Of a stretch of DNA of 64,000 nucleotides, positions 32,070 through 42,059 are shown piece after piece. Location of the stretch: NCBI GenBank assembly GCA_030248195.1, contig JASAND010026699.1, positions 35,161-99,160 of the forward strand. Reading direction: 5' to 3'. Origin of the DNA: Trissonchulus latispiculum. Lineage: Eukaryota; Nematoda; Enoplea; Enoplida; Ironidae. Numbering within the stretch: the first letter of the stretch is position 1; each line of letters starts with the position of its first letter. Below the pieces are notes generated by a model. The model had not been told where the DNA came from. It was given only the letters and a program-made list of their open reading frames with translations, and did not search any database. Both the position numbers and the translations under genes were made by a program.

Positions 32070-33745
32070 ACGTCACTCCACTATTCTGGGTTCATAGTAG
32101 CCACCTAAAGCGAGTGTAAGGGGGTAAATTAACCCATGATCACATTATTTAAAGGAGATTGCTAGTAATACAACTACTGCCCATTTCTAGTTGTTTGATT
32201 GATAAAACAAGTTGTAAACGTTAAAAGGTTTAATACAGTAAAAGCGAACATTTGAACACATTTCAAAGCGAATAACAATGGTTGACACATGGGACATGAA
32301 CACTAGTTAACAGTATTACTATTAATAAAGTTCCTAGCACGAAAAGTCGTAGAACCAACTATTGGAAGGTTTTACCTGTAGAGCTAACCAAACGTGAAAC
32401 AACTAGGCGTGTTTAAAACTGAACGTAGCTGGGAAAATGACAGAAGAAAGAAATAAATGTACTAGCGAAAAAGAAAAAAGAAAAGGAATGTGCTTTGCAG
32501 AAAATGGTGTATAAAAACTTTTGTTTTTTTAGAAATCTTAAGCTCTAAAAGGCGTAAAAAGCAAAAGGAACCCTCGATAACTACACATGTAAAAACAGAA
32601 ACTAAACCAATCACTCTACAAAGTTAGATGAAAGCTTCTTAAAAGACTGAAGAACTGCATATACCTTACTATTGACAACGAGCGCAGAGACATACTCCAA
32701 AAAGTAAACAAGCTAAGTTGAAGTAAGTTGCAACGAAACACCATAAAAAACACAATCTCCAAGTGAAAACTTTCACTACTGTCTCCAATTAGCTAGAACA
32801 AATGAAAACAAATGACATATATACACAACGACAAAACTCTAAAAAAACGCGACCACACGAAAGTTTTTATAGCATTTTTTACATCCTCCGTTTGACAATA
32901 CACAGTACAAAGATAAAGGTAAACCCATTAAAAGAGTAGATCTTACTTAGCACGCATAAAAAAAGCTGGGGGCATGGGCTTTTTTTGTCGATCACTTTTA
33001 GTATCTACTACAGCTTACTGGGGTTATTTGTGCAACTTAGAAGTTTTGCGAGTTCAAAGCTGAACAATTATATCATACTTTTATTTAAAGACAAATTCAG
33101 TGCAAAAAATGAACTTTCACAGAAAATATTATTAATTTCTAGTTGAACGCAGAAGGTGCAAAAAAATCTTATCAATGAATCACGGCCTAGTTTGGCACAG
33201 GTGTGCTTATATAAAAGTAGGCATTATGTGTTAGAAATACGCAAAGAAGTCGACTATAGTATGGCAGAAACCATAGAGCTCTGCAAGTCTGAATATTTTT
33301 CTCACACAAAATGAACAAAGTACAACATTAAAATTGCTAAAAGTAACAAAACCAACACAATGTGTTTAAAACAGAACTCTGCAACATAAACCACTATATC
33401 TATACACGTGCCCGTCCACATAAAACAGTGAATATGGTGGCTTACTAGTTTAACCTAGGCGGAAGGCCACCGCTTCCCTTTCTAACACGACAACAAACGT
33501 CACATTATACCAGTTTAATAAAGGAACCACCCCCTCTTGTTACCATTTCTATAGGGTACGCTAAATCAGATAAAAACGTTTAGACAAATATTTTCCTACC
33601 GTTCCGTAGAACCTCTCAAAACTGTGACCACCTGCACACTAGAAGCCAGTTTATATGAACGCAGGCTCTACATCATAGTAATACGTAAACAAAAAATACG
33701 AACGTACGTAAACCAGAGCCAATAAAACGTGAAAACATAACATAG
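32070..33745. other. about 1.7 kb with no gene between genes A and B
   Basis: This AT-rich sequence shows only short chance frames and A/T homopolymers. Polyadenylation-like AATAAA signals occur on the minus strand downstream of the gene A stop. It is mirrored at about 48,490-50,060. Confidence 0.5.
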
Positions 33746-36700
33746 TTATGACATAACAGTGTTCCACAAATCTGCGTATAAATCTGCATCCAGACGAACA
33801 CACATATGAACCCCTTTCCGAACTTCATTAACTGACAAGGTACACTTCACAGCAGCTAGGGCGACAGAAGACAGAGGTGTTGTCAGTTTACGTTTGAAAA
33901 TTATATCATCACTACCGTCATCTACATCTTCATCCGCCGCCTCTTCCTGGTAGTACTGGACGTGGCATGCCCCCGTCGCCCCTTGGTAGCATCTGACATA
34001 GGCTAGCCAGTTTCCACTGGGATCACCCGACTCCGATATGCTGATAGCTACGATCGTCCCTTTCTTCAACTTGCCCCCACTGTACTTCTTGTGTAGACGC
34101 TCGACTTCATCAGTAGGCTCCTTGTCCGTCCCATCGCCCTCCGGCCCGTGATTTGTTGACGTAGTAGTTGCGTCGCTATCTGTTCCTAGAAATACGATTA
34201 TAGTTCAATAGTAGAAATTCTAGATTTGTTTTTTCTTCACCAGTTGCATACAGTGTCATATGTCGCACTGAATTTTAAAAAGACTGATTTACTCTGAAAT
34301 GACCGTTTTTGTCTCGAAAACTAGTTTTTTGCTTACAGTTACACAGTTAAGCATTAGACACAGTTCAAAATGTTCAAAGAGGAAAATGTTCAGTTTCCAG
34401 CGCTGTTTCTAGGCATGCGAGAACAGAAGCCGTACCTTTTTTGCCTACTCACTGGTAGTTAAATCGCGAAAAAGTAAAAGTGTTGTTATGTTTTGGCGTA
34501 AGAATACGACCTTCGTCCCAAAATATTAAAGACCACATGACGTAGGGTATTTCATAAATTTTGAAAAAAAACATCATTTTCGTATTTTTTTTCTATCGTA
34601 CGGGTATCCAAGAATCAATACAGAAAATCAGGTAAAGTCAATATAGCACAAAGAAAACACGTACGGGAAAGTTTTACACAGAAATGTAATGTATCTACCT
34701 CCGGTTTTTTGATCAGAATGTTCCGGAGAAAGACCGGCAGGATTTTTTGGCAACGCAGATGGAGGCACGATGGCAGAGGTAGGCGGCGTGGTAGATGGCG
34801 GGGCTAGGGGCACCGAGATATTTTCACTTCCTTCCAGGCCTGGCGGGCCAGGGCTCAAAACAGGCGGGGGTTCAGCCAGCACAGCAGAGATCCTGTTTTT
34901 CTCTAGCGGTGTGATCGTGGGCTCCGTCCCCTTTCCACCTGGCAAAAGATGTGAAGGCAATTTCACTGAGAGAGGCTGAATACGAAAGATACTTTTCTGA
35001 GAGTGGGAAGGCACAGTTATGGTAGTCGTAGTTTCCGTTCCGTTCGGAGGCATTCTGACGGATGTAGACGAGGGCCCCCCCACATGTCCCGCTGATGCAT
35101 CCACCTCTCTTTTCACAACCGATAGATCCGCCTTCGCTGAAATTAAAAGTATACTTGGATACTGTTCTATTGCGCAGCTACCACCAGCAAAAATATACTA
35201 TTCATACAATGTTAAAACGTCACAAGCAGACCCTACAGGTTTTTAGTCCCAATTCCACCCGCAGCCTGTAATTTGAGCTGAAACGTAGCTAACATTATAT
35301 ATCGAACAACCGAGAGATAACAAAAAAACGAAAAATAGTTTCGCACCTTTTTTAGCGTATATTATTGACAGCGCTACTGTGATCGATAGGATAAGATTTC
35401 AAACTTACTAGTTTCGCCATTGCGTTCATCTCCGTTTCTGCGCTTATTGTAGAGGCGATATAAATCGAACGAGTCTTGCGCAATTCCACTGTTATCAACG
35501 ACAATAGAGGCTGAAGGCACAGGACACGGCTCCGTCTTGATAGGTTTGTAACCTATAGCAATTAGTATGGCATAAAATAAAAAAGATTTTTATTTGGAGT
35601 TAGTCTGAACAACAAGTGAAGATATTTGCTATACAATAACGAGCGGAGCACAACGATAACACCTCCTCTTTGCACATCAAAAACTGCCTTACTGCAGGGA
35701 ACATAAAGGTTTGTCGTACTATTTTATTTCTGTACAAGTGCTCTAAAAGTTTATTTAACATTTACCCGAGTCAGGCGCAGGGAACATGTCGCGTTCCAGG
35801 CTGTCAGTGGCTGTCTCCACCGGCGAATCTGGCTCAAGGAGCTGCTCTGTCATGGAAACTTCCTGCACAGCGTCACTGATTCGTGCTTTAGGACGATTCG
35901 TACGAATCACTGGAAAGAGACATAAATCGACACAATATCTAGGTTGCCTGCGTGTATTTACTTATTATTGCTGTTACAAATCTGTCATCCTGTTTGCTTT
36001 CACTTTTATAGTAGATAGGTAATAAACACGCTATCGCTATGCTACAAACTTGCAGACAAGGAATGAAAATTTTAAAATCTTCTATGCGATGTTTAGACTC
36101 GTAGTCTAATAGACAAAAAATAGTAAATGTGTAGCATTTAGGATTTGAGTTATCTCAATTAGAACACGTTGCAGGCTAACATATTAAAAATTAGCCTTTG
36201 GCCAATGGTCGGCTTACATTGTTCCCCGAGGTCTGAGAACTGATCATCGGCGGCTTGCATGTCGGCGTTCACTTGTAGCTCTTCTGAATCGCAAGCGGGT
36301 CCCTTCTCCAGTGGATCTGGCTCAAGCTGCTGTTCTTCCATGGAAAGTTCCTGCACAACGCTACTAGTTCGTCGTTGAGAATGATCGGTAGGAATCACTG
36401 CAAAAAACATACGTCGACACAATATGTAGCTTGCCTCCGCGTATTTACTTATAATTACTCTTACAGATCCGTCTTGCTCGTTAGTTTCATTTTACAGTAC
36501 ATCCGTAATAAACACGCTGTGGCTATGCTGGCAGCTTGCAGGCAAGTAATTAAATTTTAAAAATCTTCTACGTCATGTTTAGACTCATAGCTAAATATGC
36601 AAAAAAGTAAATGTCTTGCATTTAGCATTTGGATTATCTTAATTAGTACATGTTGCAGACTAACATAATATTAAACATTAGGCTTTGGTCAATGACCGGC

Positions 36701-39700
36701 TTACATTGCCCCGTCACGTCTGAGGGCTCATCCCCAGGGATTTGCATGTCGGTGTAGATCTGTCGCCCTTCTGAATCGGAAGTATTTATGACCAAGGGCG
36801 GCGTGCCCTCTCCTGATTTTGAAAGGAGGCGAAATGGAACTCAATACGGAACTACGATCATTCTCGCCTTCTGCATACACTGGACTGCGCGCATCGTGAA
36901 CGCCTTCGTCTACTTCCACTAGGTCAACTTGTAATGCCACTAAAAAGGTCCAACAGGAGAATATATATATAATGCAAAACAGTAAACACTCTCATTTAAA
37001 CATTTCCAAATTTAAACCATTCGCCCTAATTTCTTACGTTTTTATCTCCTGAAACCGCCCCCCCGCCGCACCTGCCCCTCTGTTAAAAATAGTTCTTCAA
37101 TAAATGCTCTTGTTTTTATCGTTCGCTCACCAAATATCTGGCTGAAGATGACTCTTCAGTGAAGAACTAATAGCATAGTTCACATGCAGTACATGCAAAT
37201 ATAGAATATACCAATAGCTAGTCAGAAAATGCTTCCTTTATAGATGAGTTTGTGGATCGTACCTCTTTCGGACGACTGCACTGATTTCGGTGTAGTGGCT
37301 ACAATCACCTCCGCCCCCCGAGATTCCAGTGATTTGCCATGATCAGGAGGGAGCACATGGGAAAGAGATCCTTTACCAACTGTGCTCTTCTCAGGGGAAC
37401 TATCTGGAAAAAAATATCAACTTTCCTGTCACAAATAATAACTTTTAACATTCCAAGAATACAAAAACACAGTTTAGTGATTGAAAATGTTACGTTGTCA
37501 ACAATACAAACGATAACTTTTAACACTGTAAAAACCCAAGAACACAGTCACTGAAAATGTTATGTTGTCAGCCATACTGGCAATGTCTCGGCCTTCTTTG
37601 GACCTTAACAACTAATAGCTTAGTCCACACGCACTTCGCGAAGATCTGGAATATACTAATAGCTAGTCAAAAAATGCTTCGTTTATAAATCAGTTTGTGG
37701 ATCGTACTTCTTTCGGGCGACAGCACTGATTTCGTTGTAGCACGTGCAGTCACCTCTGTACGGTGAGATTCTACCTTGTCAATAATACTGGTAGTGTCTC
37801 TCTTCCTGCTGACCTGACCCCTCCCTCAGACGAGGAACCATCGGGAAAGCGGGGAGCCAGACATACAATACACCAGTAGATAATCAGAAAACCCTTCGTT
37901 TGTACAAGGGTTTGTGGAAACTACCTCTTCCTGACGATGCTGCATATCTGAGACGTTTTCTTTTGTCAACTTTTGCTTGCTGCATTGCGCGCAGATCTGG
38001 AATATATCAATAGCTAGTCAAAAATGGTTCGTTTATCCACGAGTTTGTGGGTCGTACCTCTTTCGGATGAGTGCACTGATTTCGTTGTAGCACCTGCAGT
38101 CACTTCCGTACTGCCAGATTGCACTGTTTTGCGCTCCTCAGCTAGTGGCACATGCGAGAGAGTCCTTTTGGTGACTGGGCTCTCGTCAGCAGAACTATCT
38201 GAAAAAAATTGTTAACTTCACCATCACAAATAATAACTTTTACGATCACAAAAATTCAAAAAGATACTTAGTTATTGAAAATATTAGATTGTCAACAATA
38301 TTGGTAATGTCTGCCCCCCTGCTGACCTGATCTACCTCCCCCGCCTCGAGGAGCCATCGGGAAAGGGGGAACCAGACATACAATACACCAGTAGATAGTC
38401 AGAAAAACCTTCGTTTGTACAAAGGTTTGTGCATACTACCTCTTTCTGTCGACGCTACGTTGTCAACAATATTGGTTATGTCTGTCTCCCTACTGACCTG
38501 ATCTTCCTCCCCCGACTTGCACTGTTTTGCGCTCCTCAGCTAGTGGCACATGCGAGAGAGTCCTTTTGGTGACTGGGCTCTCTTCAGCAGAACTATCTGA
38601 AAAAAATTGTTAACTTCACCATCACAAATAATAACTTTTACGATCACAAAAATTCAAAAAGATACTTAGTTATTGAAAATATTACGTTGTCAACAATATT
38701 GGTAATGTCTGCCCCCCTGCTGACCTGATCTACCTCCCCCGCCTCGAGGAGCCATCGGGAAAGGGGGAACCAGACATACAATACACCAGTAGATAGTCAG
38801 AAAAACCTTCGTTTGTACAAAGGTTTGTGCATACTACCTCTTTCTGACGACGCTACGTTGTCAACAATATTGGTAATGTCTGTCTCCCTACTGACCTGAT
38901 CTTCCTCCCCCGACCCCAGGAGCCATCGGCAAAAAAAGGGGGCCATATATACAATAGACCAGTAGATAGTCAGAAAACCCTTCGTTTGTACAAAGGTTTG
39001 TGGATACTACCTCTTTCTGACGGCGCTGCATAGCTGAGACGTTTTCTTTTTCTCAACTTGTGCTTGCTGCACTCCGGAATATAGACATCGCCAGGCTCCA
39101 CGTCACGTCCAGTTGAAGTGTGCAGTTTGCCTCCTTTATACCCAGAGGTGGAAGGCCCGGCATCTTCTGCCTGCGCCCCCGCTGCTGTGATGTTAGACGA
39201 TGGTCCAGCGCTTTCCACCTTTTTTCCTTGGTTGTCTGTTTCTAAATGAAAAGATTGAAGCATTACAGGGTCTTTACAACATAAAATATTGCAGATGTCG
39301 TAGCCCGTTACCGATAATGCAGTGATAAGACGTACGAATGATAGAATCTGCATAACCCTTTGCTGCAATATTAGTGCTGGGAGAATATAGAATTCAATAA
39401 ATCAGGTTTAATTCACCTCCTTCCGCGCGTATAGCAGCCTCCAGCTTCTTCTGCTCATCCTTTTGCATTTGTGCCTTGATTTTTCGAATCTGTTTTAGAT
39501 TCAGCACTAAACGAAAAAGTATTAAAATCTATAAATGCAGGTGGTGCTAATAGATCTATTAGTTACTCTTTCTATGAATAGCTAACATATTAAACATTGT
39601 TCACATCAAAAGGTTAAGGTATAAAGAATACGAGTGCACGAAAGGCGAATGAAAATTTTGTTTATGTTTTGCTCGTAACGCTGATAGAGCAGAATATAAT

Positions 39701-41398
39701 ATTGTTATAATAGAAAACTTAAATTACGAAGGGAAACAAAACCTAAAAGGAAATTAAAAAGTTCTACGTCCTTGCAGTAATAATGATAAAATAGAGTACT
39801 GTACTTTACCTAAGCTTGTCAAACGTAGTAAGGCCGCTGAAAAGTTGATCAGTGGCAGAGAACGTCGAGTAGTCTTTGCAGCTTCAACCACGTTACTGTA
39901 CCCTGGTTCCTTAGCCACGATCCGGGCCAATATATTTCGCATTCTTTGCGGTGAGCAACCGGGGTAGCAGACACTTTCCTCCATGGTGTCTCCAACATCA
40001 TCTTCCGGGTCTGCTGAAGAAACAAATGGAACACTATGATAAGAATAGTAATATGAACTGAACTGTACTTGTGTCACATCGTGTAATCTAAAATTCTCTT
40101 ATAGCTTCCCCATTTGTATGACAGAACATAGTGTCCCACTCAAAAAATAAAAAGTTCCGTCGCCACAAACTATTGCAGTAGCAACTGCTGAAAAGTAGCA
40201 AAAGCGTTTGCGGGGGGAACATCATCTGCCCAGAAAAACCTTCGCAGCACGAATGGCCCGGTACAGAAAAACTTCTGAACTGTAGCGCGGGGAAAGCAAT
40301 AGCATATGTAGGTTAGTTCTATAATGTTACAGTTGTGTGGTTCTAATAACAACGTCTGCCTTTTCTACTATCGGTCTCCTATATACATATAAGGTCAATA
40401 AAATAACACAGTACCGTATTATGCCAAACAGTGGCCCATGCGCGTTTTTTCGGAATCGGCAATTTCGGATTTGATTTTTGTAATCCATAAAAGCGCCCCC
40501 CCGAAAAAAACGCCCATGGGCTATATTTTGGAAACCTTCTTATAATTACAGCTTTGCCAATTTTCGATAAATTCGATAAATTTGGACGGACAAGCTGTTG
40601 GGCACGTATCAGTTGCTCATGATATGTCTATCCAAACAACCGAAGATTAATTATAAGCCTTTCAATAGCTTAAACAGTAACAACTTTATTCACAAAGTTT
40701 TAGTTTTCTAAGTGATGAGAGTGAGCATTGGGAAATCGCAAAAAGCGGCCACCCCCCGAAAAAACGCCCATGGCCTTTTTATTGGGTTGGCCACTGTTTG
40801 GCATAATACGGTAAGATGTGTACCGCGTTTCTATGACAGAACATAGTGTCCGACTGAAAAAATAAAAAGTTCCGTCGCCACAAAGTATTGCGGTACCAAC
40901 TGCTGCAAAATAGCGAAACCCTTCCCACCAGGATTGGCAAAAAATAAAAAGTTCCGTCGTCGCAAACTATTGCGGTAGAAACTGCTGAAAAATAACAAAC
41001 CGTTTGCCCAGAAAAGCCTTCGCAACAGGAATGGCCCGGGAGAAAAACACTTCTATACTGTAGCGTCGGGAAAGCAATAACATATGTAGGTTACTTCTGT
41101 AATGTTAGAGTTGTGTGCTTCTAATAACAACGTCTCTCCTTGTACCACCCGCCTACTGTGTACATATAAGGTCAATAAAATAATACAGTAAGATTTCTAC
41201 AACCTTTCAGCAGTGGATGTTCTCCACCAGAGTCTCCACATGTCCGTTTGATTATCTCGTCAATGGTAGCCTGAAGTCTGTCGTTCACAGCGACTGCCAT
41301 CGGGGTTTCTCCAGGCGCCCTCTTGCTACGCTTTGACAAAGGACCGCGTAAACGACTCTTCCCTTTATTGACCCCTCTGGGTCTGCCACGCTTTCTAC
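33746..41398 (-). CDS. gene A (left copy): at least 15-exon AT-hook nuclear protein with duplicated exons
   Basis: Exons with GT-AG borders, all phase 1, are 41,204-41,398, 39,810-40,013, 39,417-39,506, 39,011-39,241, 38,498-38,596, 38,058-38,198, 37,925-37,996, 37,263-37,403, 36,705-36,939, 36,218-36,397, 35,766-35,909, 35,409-35,552, 34,699-35,136 and 33,746-34,185 (stop). Possible 15-base exons lie at 38,838-38,852 and 38,440-38,454. The first exon has an AT-hook (GRKRGRPRG), so the product probably binds AT-rich DNA. Most of the chain is Ser/Thr/Pro/Glu-rich and disordered. The end is a folded domain shared with gene B (GNWLAYVRCY ... LYADLWNTVMS). Exons 38,058-38,198 and 37,263-37,403 are both 141 bases and homologous, as are KRKRLSYAA and KRKRLRYAA exons. 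Exon 36,705-36,939 is one base out of phase. No start codon was found. Confidence 0.65.
38121..38916. repeat. 398-bp tandem duplication inside gene A, including a coding exon
   Basis: GCACTGTTTTGCGCTCCTCAG begins at 38,121 and again at 38,519, and the two 398-bp units are almost identical. Each unit includes the exon beginning DSSA-ESPVTKRTLSHVPLAEE, its flanking intron and a possible 15-base exon. The right arm has two more decayed counterparts (about 43,510 and 43,925), so the duplication predates the inverted repeat. Confidence 0.93.
40110..41190. repeat. tandem duplication in the central spacer
   Basis: The sequence TATGACAGAACATAGTGTCC ... AAAAGTTCCGTCGCCACAAA ... AAGGTCAATAAAATAA-ACAGT at about 40,117-40,412 recurs at about 40,833-41,189. 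The second copy contains an extra partial repeat of its middle part (about 40,940-41,040). The duplication straddles the inner limit of the left arm; the right arm carries only the first part of one copy. Confidence 0.85.
40414..40811. mobile_element. 398-bp mariner-type MITE with TA duplication
   Basis: The ends are inverted repeats starting CCGTATTATGCCAAACAGTG, and further inner matches (CGTTTTTTCGG) extend them. It is flanked by TA at 40,412-40,413 and 40,812-40,813. The duplicated spacer copy shows the empty site ACAGTAAGAT at about 41,185-41,194, confirming both the insertion and the TA duplication. There is no coding capacity. It is absent from the right arm, so the insertion is younger than the duplication in the spacer. 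Confidence 0.92.
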
Positions 41399-41402
41399 CT
41401 GA

Positions 41403-41868
41403 AGAAAAAAAAGGAAACTATTGATAACAAAGTGCTTAGGAAAGTCTTCGCGGAAAAAGGAAACAGAAAAAGAGGAAACGAACACGGAAAAGAAAGACAA
41501 GAAAGAGGGAGAAAGAAAGAAAAAAAAGAAGGAAAAAGCCGAGAAGAAGAAGGCCAAGACGGGAAGGGGAAGGAAGAGCACCGAAAGGGGAAAGAAATGC
41601 AACGGGGAAGAGAAGAAACGGGAAAAGGAAAGGAAAAAGAACAGAAGAAAGGGGAAAAAAAAACGAGAGGGAAAGCAACAAACAAAAAACAAAAGGAAAA
41701 AGGAGAAGAGAAAAGGAAAAACGGAAGGAGAAAGAGGAGGGAAAGAAAATGAAAGAAAAGGAAGAGAAAAAGGGCAAAAAGAGGGGGGGGGAAAGAAAAA
41801 AAAAAGGAAGGAGAAAAAAGGAAGAAAAAGAAAGAAGAAGAAAAAAGAGAAAAGAAAAGGAATGATGT
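41403..41868. repeat. purine-only GA-rich tract of about 460 bp
   Basis: The plus strand is almost exclusively A and G, with only occasional C or T, over about 460 bases. Such polypurine runs can form triplex DNA and stall replication. It lies in the central spacer immediately next to the right arm and upstream (minus strand) of the AT-hook exon. Long Lys/Glu or Phe/Ser frames across it are composition artefacts. Confidence 0.9.
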
Positions 41869-42059
41869 TCCCCGCGGCGCAAGGGCACATACTTTTCGGC
41901 AGTTGCTACTGCAGTAATTTGTGGCGACAGCACATCTTTTTTGAGTGGAGCACTATGTTCTGTCATATTTTTGGGGAAACTACTTCAAGAGAATTTTAGA
42001 TTACACGATGTGACACGAGTACAGTTCAGTTCATATTGCTATTCTTATAAGCAATGTTC

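Larger units (their letters stand above)
18396..40195. repeat. left arm of a giant inverted repeat
   Basis: The sequence from 18,396 (TAGAACGTGCCATGCCAAAT) is the reverse complement of the last bases of the window, and the match continues inward over all shared genes. Examples are 20,395-21,432 with 61,133-61,997, 25,465-26,676 with 55,490-56,705, 28,309-28,845 with 53,317-53,852, and 36,218-36,397 with about 45,749-45,928. The inner limit is about 40,195. Paired coordinates sum to about 82,390 at the outer end and about 82,090 at the inner end; the difference reflects indels. Similarity probably continues left of 18,396, but the partner lies outside the window. Confidence 0.97.

Noticed and set aside
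41285..41999. Long Lys/Glu-rich and Phe/Ser-rich open frames on both strands
   Set aside because: They are produced by the polypurine tract, which has no stop codons in several frames; composition alone explains them.
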